Of a stretch of DNA of 64,000 nt, positions 18,539-26,609 are shown piece after piece. Numbering within the stretch: position 1 is the first letter of the stretch; the number at the start of each line of letters is the position of its first letter. Both the position numbers and the translations under genes were made by a program. The DNA comes from Streptomyces sp. TLI_171 (GTDB lineage Bacteria; Actinomycetota; Actinomycetes; Streptomycetales; Streptomycetaceae): assembly GCF_003610255.1 (NCBI RefSeq), contig NZ_RAPS01000001.1, forward strand, positions 1,922,001 through 1,986,000, read 5' to 3'. Under the pieces are notes generated by a model. It made no database searches. It was not told where the DNA came from and worked only from the letters and a program-made list of their open reading frames with translations.

Positions 18539-20944
18539 ATGACCACGTCCAGTTCCGTTCCTCCGACCAGCGAGCCGTGGCCCGACGCCGCGAACTACCC
18601 GCCGCCGGCGGTCCCGGCCGACGGCTCCGCGTCCGGCCCGACCGAATGGCCCGCGCCGCCGCCCGCCGAGGCCGAGCGCGAGCGGCCCGCTGAGACGCTG
18701 TTCCCGCCGGTCCCGCTGCCCCCGGTCGGGCCCAAGGGCCCGGCCACCTGGGCCGCCAGGCTACGCACCCTGCCCGCCCGCACCTGGCGCGGGCGCGCCT
18801 GGGGGCACCCCCACAGGGCCGGGGCAGACCCGCGTTGGGTCCGTCCGGCCTTCCTCGGCCTGCTGCTCGCCACGGCCGCCCTGTACTTCTGGAACCTGAC
18901 CGCCTCCGGTTGGGCCAACTCCTTCTACTCGGCGGCCGCGCAGGCCGGCTCGGTCAGCTGGAAGGCGATGTTCTTCGGGTCCTCGGACTCGGCGAACTTC
19001 ATCACCGTGGACAAGCCGCCGCTGTCGCTCTGGCCGATGGCGATCTCCGCCCGGATCCTCGGCCTCAACTCGTTCAGCGTGCTGGCCCCGCAGGTGCTGA
19101 TGGGCGTCGGCACGGTCGCCGCCGTGTACGCCACCGTCCGCCGCCGGTTCTCCGCGCTCGGCGGCCTGGTGGCCGGCGCCGCACTGGCCCTCACCCCGGT
19201 CGCCGCGCTGATGTTCCGCTTCAACAACCCGGACGCGGCGCTGGTGCTGCTGCTCACGCTCGCCGCGTACGGGATCGTCCGCGCCACCGAGACGGCCTCC
19301 ACCCGCTGGATCGTCTTCGTCGGCGTGATGCTCGGCCTGGCGTTCCTCGCCAAGACCCTGCAGGCCTTCCTGGTGCTGCCCGGGTTCGCCCTGGTCTACC
19401 TGGTGTGCGCGCCGACCGTGCTGCGCCGCCGCCTCCTGCAGCTGCTGTACGGCGCCGTCGCGATGGTGGTGGCCGGCGGCTGGTGGGTGGCGATCGTCGA
19501 GCTGATGCCGGCCTCCGCCCGGCCGTACATCGGCGGCTCGCAGGACAACTCCTTCCTCTCCCTCACCTTCGGCTACAACGGCTTCGGCCGGATCACCGGC
19601 GACGAGACCGGCTCGGTCGGCGGCGGTGGCGGCCGCGGCGGCAACACCGGCGGCGGCATGTGGGGCTCCACCGGCATCACCCGCCTGTTCGACGGCGACA
19701 TCGGCGGCCAGATCGCCTGGCTGATGCCCGCCGCGCTGATCCTGCTGGGGTTCGCCCTCTGGGCGACCCGCCGCTACCCGCGCACCGACTCGGCCCGGAC
19801 CGCCTTCCTGGTCTGGGGCAGCTGGCTGCTCGCCACCGCGCTGACCTTCAGCTTCATGTCCGGCATCTTCCACCAGTACTACACCGTGGCGCTGGCCCCG
19901 GCGGTCGCCGCCCTGGTCGGCATGGGCGCGGACGGCCTGTGGAAGGTCCGCCACCGCCTCCCGTACGCGGCGGTGCTGGCCGTCACGGTCCTGGTCACCG
20001 CCTGGTGGGCGCACCAACTGCTCGGCCGCAGCTCGCAGTTCGTGCCGTGGCTGGCCAACCTGGTGCTGGTCGCCGGCATCCTGGCCGCGATCGCGCTGCT
20101 CCTCGCGGGCCGGATCCCGGGAGTCACCGGCCGCCGGATCGCCACCCTGGCGGGCCTCACCGCCCTCGCCGCCGGACTGGCCGGCCCCGCCGCGTACGCC
20201 ATCGACACCGTCTCCACCGGCCACAGCGGCTCCATCGTGACCGCCGGACCCGCCGTCCGGAGCGGCGGGTTCGGCCCCGGCGGCGGCATGGGCGGCGGGC
20301 GCGGCGGCAATTTCCGCGGCGGCTTCCCCGGCGGCGGCCAGAACGGCGCCATGCCGAACTTCCCCGGCGGCGCGCGGAACGGCGGCGCCGGCCAGAACGG
20401 CGGCGCCATGCCGACCTTCCCCGGCGGCGCCGGCCAGAACGGCGGCGCCATGCCGACCTTCCCCGGCGGCGCCGGCCAGAACGGCGGCGCCGTGCCGAAC
20501 TTCCCGGGCGGCATGGGCGGCGCCGGCGAGGGCCAGGACGGCCGCGGCGGCTTCGGCGGCGGCATGGGCGGCCTGCTGGAGGGCGCGAAGGTCTCCTCCG
20601 AGGTGACCGCGCTGCTCAAGCAGGACGCCGACCGGTACACCTGGGTCGCGGCGGCGGTCGGCTCGCAGAACCAGGCCAGCTACCAGCTCGCCGGCGGCGA
20701 ACCGGTGATGGCGCTCGGCGGCTTCAACGGCAGCGACCCGTCGCTGACCCTGGACGCCTTCAAGCAGCTGGTCCAGCAGGGCAAGGTGCACTGGTTCATC
20801 GGCGGCGGCGGCATGGGCGGCGGCATGGGCGGCTCCAACTACTCCTCGGAGATCGCCTCCTGGGTGTCCTCGACCTACACCGCCAAGACCGTCGGCAGCA
20901 CCACCATGTACGACCTGACCGCGACCCCGAAGGCCGCCGGCTGA
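18539..20944 (+). CDS. GT39-type membrane glycosyltransferase with Gly/Asn-rich repeat region
   Basis: This 801-residue protein is a multispanning GT-C enzyme of the ArnT/PMT (GT39) group. After a Pro-rich cytoplasmic start come about 11-12 hydrophobic helices. The first extracytoplasmic loop carries the catalytic-type acidic motif in 'NFITVDKPPLSLWPMAISARILG', and 'RFNNPDAALVLLLTLAAYG' and 'AKTLQAFLVLPGFALVYL' are typical of the family. Such enzymes transfer sugars from polyprenyl phosphate to proteins or envelope polymers. Two unusual inserts are rich in Gly: one in the middle ('GGGGGRGGNTGGGMWGS') and one at residues about 575-685, with three tandem 14-residue units. The last 110 residues form a soluble domain. 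A terminator follows. Confidence 0.85.
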   Translation: MTTSSSVPPTSEPWPDAANYPPPAVPADGSASGPTEWPAPPPAEAERERPAETLFPPVPLPPVGPKGPATWAARLRTLPARTWRGRAWGHPHRAGADPRWVRPAFLGLLLATAALYFWNLTASGWANSFYSAAAQAGSVSWKAMFFGSSDSANFITVDKPPLSLWPMAISARILGLNSFSVLAPQVLMGVGTVAAVYATVRRRFSALGGLVAGAALALTPVAALMFRFNNPDAALVLLLTLAAYGIVRATETASTRWIVFVGVMLGLAFLAKTLQAFLVLPGFALVYLVCAPTVLRRRLLQLLYGAVAMVVAGGWWVAIVELMPASARPYIGGSQDNSFLSLTFGYNGFGRITGDETGSVGGGGGRGGNTGGGMWGSTGITRLFDGDIGGQIAWLMPAALILLGFALWATRRYPRTDSARTAFLVWGSWLLATALTFSFMSGIFHQYYTVALAPAVAALVGMGADGLWKVRHRLPYAAVLAVTVLVTAWWAHQLLGRSSQFVPWLANLVLVAGILAAIALLLAGRIPGVTGRRIATLAGLTALAAGLAGPAAYAIDTVSTGHSGSIVTAGPAVRSGGFGPGGGMGGGRGGNFRGGFPGGGQNGAMPNFPGGARNGGAGQNGGAMPTFPGGAGQNGGAMPTFPGGAGQNGGAVPNFPGGMGGAGEGQDGRGGFGGGMGGLLEGAKVSSEVTALLKQDADRYTWVAAAVGSQNQASYQLAGGEPVMALGGFNGSDPSLTLDAFKQLVQQGKVHWFIGGGGMGGGMGGSNYSSEIASWVSSTYTAKTVGSTTMYDLTATPKAAG
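20384..20509 (+). repeat. Three tandem 42-bp in-frame repeats in the GT39 gene
   Basis: Units begin at 20384, 20426 and 20468. The first two are identical and the third differs at a few bases. Each encodes a 14-residue unit of the form GAGQNGGAMPTFPG. They are in frame, so copy number could change protein length without loss of function. Confidence 0.9.
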
Positions 20945-20967
20945 CCCGGTCGTCCGGCCCGGGAACC

Positions 20968-21018
20968 CCCGAGGCCGTCCGGCTCCCCACCCCCGGGGGA
21001 GGACCGGGCGGCCTCGGG
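20968..21018. terminator. Bidirectional terminator between GT39 and HNH genes
   Basis: CCCGAGGCCG (20968-20977) pairs perfectly with CGGCCTCGGG (21009-21018), and the interior carries a nested CTCCCC/GGGGAG stem. It lies between two convergent genes. Confidence 0.8.
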
Positions 21019-21045
21019 CCCGTTGGGCGTCCTACGGACGCGCCG

Positions 21046-21795
21046 TCAGCCGCCGCACAGCGACAGCATGGTCTTCTTGTCCGCGGGCGTCACCGGCAGC
21101 TGGTACTTCAGCGACACCTGCGCCCACCGGATCGCGTACGCGCAGTGCACCTCGGTGTTGGCGGGCAGCCAGCTCGCCGGGCCGGAGTCGCCCTTCGACG
21201 CGTTCTGCGAGCCGTCCGCCGGGATCAGGTTGAGCGGGTCGTTGGCGATCTGCACCCGCTTCGCCTTCTCCCACTGCGCGGCGCCCTGCTGCCAGTCGTA
21301 GGACAGCGGCATCACGTGGTCGATCTGGATCTTCGACGCCTGCTGCTTGGTCCACTGCACGGTCTTGCCGGTGTACGGGTCCCAGATCGTCATCCCGGTG
21401 ACCACGCAGCCGGAGGCGTCCTTGTGCTCGACCTTCTGCCCGTCCCGTGCCAGCACGTCGTCCCGCGTCCCGCAGTTGTTGTGCCCGAGCGGGATCCCGT
21501 CCACGTTGTCCGTCCAGGCGGGCCCGAACTGGTCCCGGTCGTACCCGGTCTTCGGCCCCGCGTCGGCGGTCTTCACCTTGGCGATCAGCTCCCGCCCGGC
21601 CTTCCGGTCCGCGTCCGAGGTGACCGGCGCCAGCCCGGGCTTCGTCCCGTCCGGGTTCTGCAGCGGGCTCGTCCCCCGGGACGCCGAACCCGGCTTGGTG
21701 GAATCCCCCGACGTCTTGCCGCCGGTGCACCCGCCGAGCGCGAGCGAACCGAGCAGGACGACGGTGACAACTGCACTACGGCGGCGGGATCGCAC
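21046..21795 (-). CDS. Secreted HNH endonuclease family lipoprotein (DUF1524-like)
   Basis: The 249-residue product starts at GTG 21795, which has AGAGGA six bases upstream. 'RSRRR', a hydrophobic stretch and the lipobox 'LALGGC' indicate a lipoprotein. The C-terminal two thirds form an HNH/DUF1524-type nuclease domain: 'GHNNCGTRDDVLARD', 'IQIDHVMPLSYDWQQGAAQW' with the metal-binding DH, and 'NDPLNLIPADGSQNASKGDSG' with the closing N...K/S elements. Such secreted nucleases are common in streptomycetes and probably recover nucleotides. The gene converges on the GT39 gene across a terminator. Confidence 0.87.
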   Translation of the reverse strand: MRSRRRSAVVTVVLLGSLALGGCTGGKTSGDSTKPGSASRGTSPLQNPDGTKPGLAPVTSDADRKAGRELIAKVKTADAGPKTGYDRDQFGPAWTDNVDGIPLGHNNCGTRDDVLARDGQKVEHKDASGCVVTGMTIWDPYTGKTVQWTKQQASKIQIDHVMPLSYDWQQGAAQWEKAKRVQIANDPLNLIPADGSQNASKGDSGPASWLPANTEVHCAYAIRWAQVSLKYQLPVTPADKKTMLSLCGG

Positions 21796-21945
21796 GGTGT
21801 TCCTCTGCGAATGGGCGACTCTGACGACCCAACAGGAGACCAGCCGCCCCACCGCCGGTCAAGCCGGGCGCACCGCACCATGACACAGCTCACAATCCGG
21901 GCATATGCTGTTCGGCTCCCCGTCGCCGTTCCGCCTCACGGCCCG

Positions 21946-22953
21946 TCAGCCGCCGATCGCCGACATCGGCCGGTCCGGGCGGACGAACCCCTCGTCGCCG
22001 ATCCGGTGGCCCGGGCCCTTGCGGGCGACGCAGGCGCGCCAGGCGGCCTCGATCCCGTCGTCGTCGGCGCCGCCGCGCAGCAGTGCCCGCAGGTCGGACT
22101 CCTCGGTGGCGAACAGGCAGTTGCGCAGTTGCCCGTCGGCGGTGAGCCGGACCCGGTCGCAGCCGCCGCAGAACGGGCGGGTGACGGAGGCGATCACGCC
22201 GACCACGTGCGGGGTGCCGTCCAGCCGCCACTCCTCCGCGGGGGCGTTGCCGTGCCGGCCGACCGGGACCAGCCGCCAGCGCTCGCCGAGGACGCCCAGG
22301 ATCTCCTCCGCGGTGACCATCGCCTCCCGGTTCCAGGCGCCCTGCGCGTCCAGCGGCATCGACTCGATGAACCGCATCCGGTAGCCGCCCGCGACGGCGA
22401 ACTCCACCAGGTCGACGATCTCGTCCTCGTTCACGCCGCGCACCGGCACCGCGTTGACCTTCACCGGCTCCAGCCCGGCCGCCCTGGCCGCGGCCAAGCC
22501 CGCCAGCACGTCGGCGAGCCGGTCCCGGCGGGTGATCGCGGCGTACCGCTCGGGCCGCAGGGTGTCCAGGCTGACGTTCGCCCGGTGCAGCCCGGCCTGC
22601 TTCAACTCCGGTGCGAGGCGGGCGAGTCCGATGCCGTTGGTGGTCAGCGAGAGCTCCGCGCCGAGCGTGGAGAGCCGTTCCACCAGACCGGGCAGGCCGC
22701 GCCGCAGCAGGGGTTCGCCGCCGGTCAGCCGGAGGGTCCTGATGCCGAGGCGGTGGACGGCGATCCCGGCCAGCCGCAGCAGTTCGCCGTCGGTGAGCAC
22801 CTCCGCCTTCGGCAGCCAGTCCAGGCCCTCCGCGGGCATGCAGTAGGTGCAGCGCAGGTTGCACCGGTCGGTGAGGGAGATCCGCAGGTCGGTGTGGACC
22901 CGGCCGAAGCGGTCGACCAGCGGGGCGGGGGCGGGAGTGGTGCGCGGTGCCAT
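21946..22953 (-). CDS. moaA: GTP 3',8-cyclase, molybdenum cofactor biosynthesis
   Basis: This 335-residue radical SAM enzyme carries out the first step of molybdopterin synthesis, converting GTP to 3',8-cH2GTP. The SAM cluster cysteines are C31, C35 and C38 ('DRCNLRCTYCM'). The second, substrate-binding [4Fe-4S] cluster is represented by 'FCGGCDRVRLTADGQLRNCLF', and the C terminus ends in the conserved Gly-Gly needed for catalysis. 'LTGGEPLLRRGL' is the usual motif after the SAM site. The gene is divergent from a MobA/MocA-like transferase (130 bases between starts), which fits shared molybdenum-cofactor function. Confidence 0.96.
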   Translation of the reverse strand: MAPRTTPAPAPLVDRFGRVHTDLRISLTDRCNLRCTYCMPAEGLDWLPKAEVLTDGELLRLAGIAVHRLGIRTLRLTGGEPLLRRGLPGLVERLSTLGAELSLTTNGIGLARLAPELKQAGLHRANVSLDTLRPERYAAITRRDRLADVLAGLAAARAAGLEPVKVNAVPVRGVNEDEIVDLVEFAVAGGYRMRFIESMPLDAQGAWNREAMVTAEEILGVLGERWRLVPVGRHGNAPAEEWRLDGTPHVVGVIASVTRPFCGGCDRVRLTADGQLRNCLFATEESDLRALLRGGADDDGIEAAWRACVARKGPGHRIGDEGFVRPDRPMSAIGG

Positions 22954-23083
22954 TGGCCCAGTGAACGGGGGCGCCGGGGGGACGGTCCAGGGACGGAACG
23001 GCCGGGACCGGGCGGCCGGCGGCGCGCGGCCGCTGTCGGATCGTCCAAAGCAGCGGGCCGGGCGGCCGGGGCAGACTGGCCCC

Positions 23084-23674
23084 ATGGCGGAGTTGCGGGT
23101 GCCGGCGCTGGTGCTGGCGGCGGGCGGCGGGTCACGTCTCGGCGGTCGGCCGAAGGCGCTGCTGCGGTACGGCGGTCGACCGCTGCTGGAGCACGTGCTG
23201 GCGGTGGCCCGGGACGGCGGCTGCACCGGCGCGGTGGCGGTGCTCGGCGCCTCGGCGGCGGAGGTGCGGGCCCGGGTGGCGACCGGCGACTGTCGACTCG
23301 TCGACAATCCGGACTGGCGCACCGGCATGGCGTCCTCGCTGCGCGCAGGCCTGGCCGCGCTGCCGCCGGAGACCGACGCCGCGCTCGTCCTGCTGGTCGA
23401 CACCCCCGGGGTCACCGCGGAGGCGGTCCGCCGCCTGCTCGCCGCGCACGCCGGGCGCACCGGTCTCGCCGCGTGCGCCTACGCCGGCCGCCGGGCCCAC
23501 CCGGTACTGATCGGCGCCACGCACTTCCCCGAGCTCCTGGCCACCGCGACGGGCGACGCCGGGGCCCGCACCCTGCTCGCCACCCACCCCGTCACCCTGG
23601 TCGACTGCACCGCCGTCGCCTCCCCGGACGACCTCGACACCCCTGCCGACCTGGCCCGCTGGCACATCACCTGA
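23084..23674 (+). CDS. MobA/MocA-like nucleotidyltransferase (molybdenum cofactor modification)
   Basis: The 196-residue protein is a compact nucleotide-sugar-transferase-fold enzyme with the signature 'LVLAAGGGSRLGGRPKALL' (residues about 8-26), 'NPDWRTGMASSLRAGL' and 'LVLLVDTPGVTAEAV'. This matches molybdenum cofactor cytidylyltransferases (MocA) and related MobA proteins, which add CMP or GMP to the cofactor. MocA serves xanthine-dehydrogenase-type enzymes; the position beside moaA supports the assignment. No molybdoenzyme gene is in the window, so CTP versus GTP specificity cannot be settled. Confidence 0.85.
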   Translation: MAELRVPALVLAAGGGSRLGGRPKALLRYGGRPLLEHVLAVARDGGCTGAVAVLGASAAEVRARVATGDCRLVDNPDWRTGMASSLRAGLAALPPETDAALVLLVDTPGVTAEAVRRLLAAHAGRTGLAACAYAGRRAHPVLIGATHFPELLATATGDAGARTLLATHPVTLVDCTAVASPDDLDTPADLARWHIT

Positions 23675-23724
23675 CACCCCCGGCACGGCAACCGTCGCAC
23701 CACCCCAGGGGGCCCCGGCACCCG

Positions 23725-23746
23725 CGCCGACCCCACCCCGTCGGCG
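23725..23746. terminator. Possible terminator between convergent genes
   Basis: CGCCGAC (23725-23731) pairs with GTCGGCG (23740-23746) around an eight-base loop in the gap between the nucleotidyltransferase and the hydrolase. Confidence 0.45.
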
Positions 23747-23790
23747 TGCCGCAGAACTCGGCGCCCGGTCACCCCGCCCTCCGCAGGGGC

Positions 23791-24489
23791 TCAGCGCGCG
23801 GCTTCGGCCAGCAGGGCGGCGGCCAGTTCGGCCGGTACGGAGAGCATCGGCCAGTGGCTGGAGTCGAGCGCCGCCGACTGCCAGGGCCCGCCGTCCGTCA
23901 GCGCGGTGACGTCGGGGCGGGGGCGGTAGCCGGGCCGGTGGCAGTGCAGGAAGGTGGCGGTGAGGGAGGCGAGCGGGCGGGGCAGGTCGACCGGGTCGGT
24001 GAGGGTGGCGCCGGGGTGCGGGACGGCGCGGGCCAGCAGCTGGGCGGTGCGTTCCGGGTCGAGGCCGTGGGCGGCGAACGCGGCGGGCGGCAGCGGCGGC
24101 CAGTCGCCTCCGCCGTCGGCGACGGCCGCCCGGACGGCGGTGCCGCCGTCCGGCAGCGAGGCGACGAAGGGCTGCCCGTGCACCGGCAGATTGGCGTCCA
24201 CGAAGACCGTGCGGTGCAGGCGGCCGCCGAGCCGGGCGGCGGCGATGCCGACCGGGACGCCGGAGTAGCTGTGCCCGACCAGGACCACCCGGTCCCCGTC
24301 GAGCCGCTCCACGGCGGCCACGATGTCCCGCACGTGGGTCTCCAGCCCGGCGGCCTCGCCCCGGCGCTCGGCCAGCCCCGCCAGGGTGATCGGCTCCGCC
24401 CGGTGGCCGTCCCGCTCCAGCAGCGGCACGACGGCCTCCCAGGCCCACCCGCCGAGCCACGCCCCGGACGTCAGTACGAAAGTCGTCAT
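23791..24489 (-). CDS. Alpha/beta hydrolase
   Basis: This 232-residue protein is a small alpha/beta hydrolase. 'FVLTSGAWLGGWAWEAVVPLLE' holds the oxyanion loop, 'VVLVGHSYSGVPVGIAA' the nucleophile elbow (Ser in G-H-S-Y-S-G), and 'LDSSHWPMLSVPAELAAALL' the catalytic His near the C terminus. The pattern resembles the salicylate esterase/hydroxynitrile lyase-like group often annotated only as 'alpha/beta hydrolase'. It starts at ATG 24489 and is divergent from the zinc-ribbon gene. Substrate unknown. Confidence 0.88.
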   Translation of the reverse strand: MTTFVLTSGAWLGGWAWEAVVPLLERDGHRAEPITLAGLAERRGEAAGLETHVRDIVAAVERLDGDRVVLVGHSYSGVPVGIAAARLGGRLHRTVFVDANLPVHGQPFVASLPDGGTAVRAAVADGGGDWPPLPPAAFAAHGLDPERTAQLLARAVPHPGATLTDPVDLPRPLASLTATFLHCHRPGYRPRPDVTALTDGGPWQSAALDSSHWPMLSVPAELAAALLAEAAR

Positions 24490-24702
24490 GGTGTCCCATC
24501 CAAGCACGTCCAGGGCACGGAATTGACGGTCTGTCAGCAAGCTGCCGGAGAGCGCGCACGCCCCCGGCGTGCAACAGTTCGCGCACCTTTTCGCCACCTC
24601 AACTCCGCCGGAGGATTCCCTCATTCCGCACCGGGCCGGGCGGCGATCGGCCAGGATGGAAGCCCTTCCTGCCTCTCCCGACCGGAACGGACGGTGACCG
24701 CC

Positions 24703-25533
24703 ATGCCGCTGCCCGAGGACGCCGCAGACCCGGCCGGGTTCTCCCCCGGCTCGCCCTCGGGGGCCAGCCACCTGCGCTGCCCGGCCTGCCGCCGCGAGCA
24801 CCGGTACGAGCCGCCGAGCCTGCCGTGCCCGTGCGGGGCGCAGCTGCGGGTGCCGCTGCTGCGCGGCGGGGTGCCGGTGCAGATCCGGTTCCGGTCCTGG
24901 GAGGACTCCTGGCTGAGCATGCGCTGCCCGCACTGCGGCCGCAGCGACCAGTGGCCGCAGCCGGAGTTCACCTGCGACTGCGGGGCCACCGTCCGCCTGC
25001 CGGTGGACCGGGCGCCGCGCCTGCAGAGTGCGCACCCGCGTTCGGTCCGCCCGGTGGAGGCGGCCCGCCCGTACACCACGGCCGTGCCCCCGCAGTCGCC
25101 GGCGGGCCCGCCGGCGGCCGGCTCGGGTTCGGCCCGGGCGCTGCGGCCGCCGTTCCGCCCGCAGCCGGTCCGCACCCCGCAGGACGCGGTGCTGACGGCC
25201 GCCCGCTACCTGCAGTGGCTGGGATTCGACGATCTGGAGCTGACCCCGGGTCAGGAGCGCGACTCCACCACCCTGCTGGGAGCCCGGATGGTGGCCCGGG
25301 TGGACACCTGGACCGAGTCCGCCGACGTGAAGGCGGTGGAGTGCCTGTGGCTGGAGACCCTGCACAGCGAGCAGGTGGCGGCCGCGATGTTCACCGTCTC
25401 GGGCTACGCCCGGCAGGCCGTGGTGCGCGGCGAACAGCTGCTGGTCGCCCTGTTCACGCTGGACGCGGCGGGCATCCCGCAGCCCTCGAACGGTGCGGCG
25501 GAGGCCCTGATGGAGACCGGTTGGACGTCCTGA
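24703..25533 (+). CDS. Double zinc-ribbon protein with restriction-endonuclease-like C-terminal domain
   Basis: The 276-residue protein has two short zinc ribbons: 'CPACRREHRYEPPSLPCPC' (about residues 24-43) and 'CPHCGRSDQWPQPEFTCDC' (about 73-91). A Pro/Ala-rich linker follows, then a domain (about 165-270) with the secondary-structure rhythm of Mrr/Holliday-resolvase-like nucleases: 'AARYLQWLGFDDLELTP', 'GARMVARVDTWT', 'VECLWLETLHSEQVAAAMFTVSGYARQAV' and 'LLVALFTLD'. The usual catalytic D...ExK is not evident: the strand that normally ends QVK reads 'VARVDTW'. It may therefore be a binding rather than cutting domain. It looks like a lineage-specific streptomycete protein; function unknown. 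Confidence 0.7.
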   Translation: MPLPEDAADPAGFSPGSPSGASHLRCPACRREHRYEPPSLPCPCGAQLRVPLLRGGVPVQIRFRSWEDSWLSMRCPHCGRSDQWPQPEFTCDCGATVRLPVDRAPRLQSAHPRSVRPVEAARPYTTAVPPQSPAGPPAAGSGSARALRPPFRPQPVRTPQDAVLTAARYLQWLGFDDLELTPGQERDSTTLLGARMVARVDTWTESADVKAVECLWLETLHSEQVAAAMFTVSGYARQAVVRGEQLLVALFTLDAAGIPQPSNGAAEALMETGWTS

Positions 25534-25706
25534 CCCGCCGTTGACCGGGGCGGCCCGGCACCGACCGGATCGGGCCGTTCCGGAATTCCTCGCGCTCGTG
25601 ATCTGGTGCACAAGCTCCTCCGCGTGTTGAATTGCCGCCACGGTGCAGGCCCTTGGGGTTGGGGAGGGTCGGCTGGTCGCTGCATGGCGCGCACAAGGAG
25701 GTGGCG

Positions 25707-26516
25707 TTGTCGGTGCACGGGACGGCCCCGGGGGGCATGGCGGACGTCGTCTGGCGGCTGCGGTCGCGCGGCTGTTGGCAGGAGGCGGCGGACCTGCTGC
25801 GCCCGCAGGCCGGGCGGGACCCGACGGCGGCCCTGCAGCGCGCCGAGCTGCTGATCGAGCAGTGCCTGTTCACCGCGGACCACTGGGAGCGCGCGGAGGA
25901 CGCGCTGCGCCAGGCGGAGGCATCGGTCGCGGGCAGCGAGCACCGCGCGGCGGCGTCCTGCGCGCGCGGGTTCCTGGCCTACGTGGCCAGCGTGCTGGGC
26001 CGCCGGGACCGACTGGACGAGGCGCAGGCGGCGCTCGGGCGGACCTCCGCCCTGCTGCCGCCGAAGGCGCCGGGCCGGCCGCTGCTGGACTTCCGGCGCG
26101 GACTGGTCGCGGAGAACCTGCTGCACGACCCGGCGGCGGCGCACAGTGCGTACGCCCGGGCGCACGAGGGGGCCCGGGAGCGCGGGGACGACCTGCTGCG
26201 GTCCTCGACGTGGCGCCACCTGGCGGGCCTGGCGCTGGCCGCGGGCGAGCCGGAGCGGGCCCGGGAGGGGTTCGCCGCGTCCCTGCGGCTGCGTGAGGAG
26301 CTGGGGTTCACGGTCGGGGTGGCGCCGGCGCTGGCCTCGCTGGCGGAGGTGTCGGAGCCGGCCGAGGCGGAGCGGCTGCGCGCGGAGGCGGCCCGACTGG
26401 TGCAGGCGCTCGGCGGGGTGCCGGTGTGGCTGGCGCGACGGCTGGCGCAGGTCCCGGCACAGCCCGGTCCCCCGGACGGCGGTGGGCGACGCGACCTGCG
26501 GCACGGCATCAGCTAA
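25707..26516 (+). CDS. TPR-like helical repeat protein
   Basis: The 269-residue product is alpha-helical with tetratricopeptide-like pairs, such as 'AEDALRQAEASVAGSEHRAAASCARGFLAYV', 'RDRLDEAQAALGRTSALL' and 'TWRHLAGLALAAGEPERAREGFAASLRLREELG'. I chose the TTG at 25707 because AAGGAGG ends six bases before it; the product then begins 'MSVHGTAPGGMADVVWRLR'. No catalytic motif is seen. Its stop codon overlaps the iron box of the next gene. It probably serves in protein-protein contacts; partner unknown. Confidence 0.75.
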   Translation: MSVHGTAPGGMADVVWRLRSRGCWQEAADLLRPQAGRDPTAALQRAELLIEQCLFTADHWERAEDALRQAEASVAGSEHRAAASCARGFLAYVASVLGRRDRLDEAQAALGRTSALLPPKAPGRPLLDFRRGLVAENLLHDPAAAHSAYARAHEGARERGDDLLRSSTWRHLAGLALAAGEPERAREGFAASLRLREELGFTVGVAPALASLAEVSEPAEAERLRAEAARLVQALGGVPVWLARRLAQVPAQPGPPDGGGRRDLRHGIS

Positions 26517-26532
26517 GGTGAGCCTTACCTGT
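26514..26532. promoter_or_regulatory. Iron box (DmdR/IdeR-type operator) before the FhuF-like gene
   Basis: TAAGGTGAGCCTTACCTGT matches the DtxR/IdeR/DmdR consensus TWAGGTWAGSCTWACCTWA at 16 of 19 positions. The first three bases are the stop codon of the TPR gene. It lies 78 bases before the FhuF-like start, where iron-loaded DmdR1 would repress. Confidence 0.82.
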
Positions 26533-26609
26533 CCGGGTGAGCAGCGGTCCGGACAGGTCCACCGCGCCGTGCCCGGGCTCCGCTCCCGGGGTACCACCAG
26601 GGAGCCCGC

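Noticed and set aside
20384..20509. Regular direct repeats that could suggest a CRISPR array
   Set aside because: The units are contiguous, in frame with the GT39 gene and have no variable spacers; the same holds for 40201-40467.
18835..25533. A rightward open frame of over 2200 codons, and several other frames above 1000 codons such as 8961-13187 (+) and 8638-12843 (-)
   Set aside because: They run through several well-supported genes on the other frames or strand. Their Arg/Gly/Pro-rich translations are artefacts of high GC with few stop codons.
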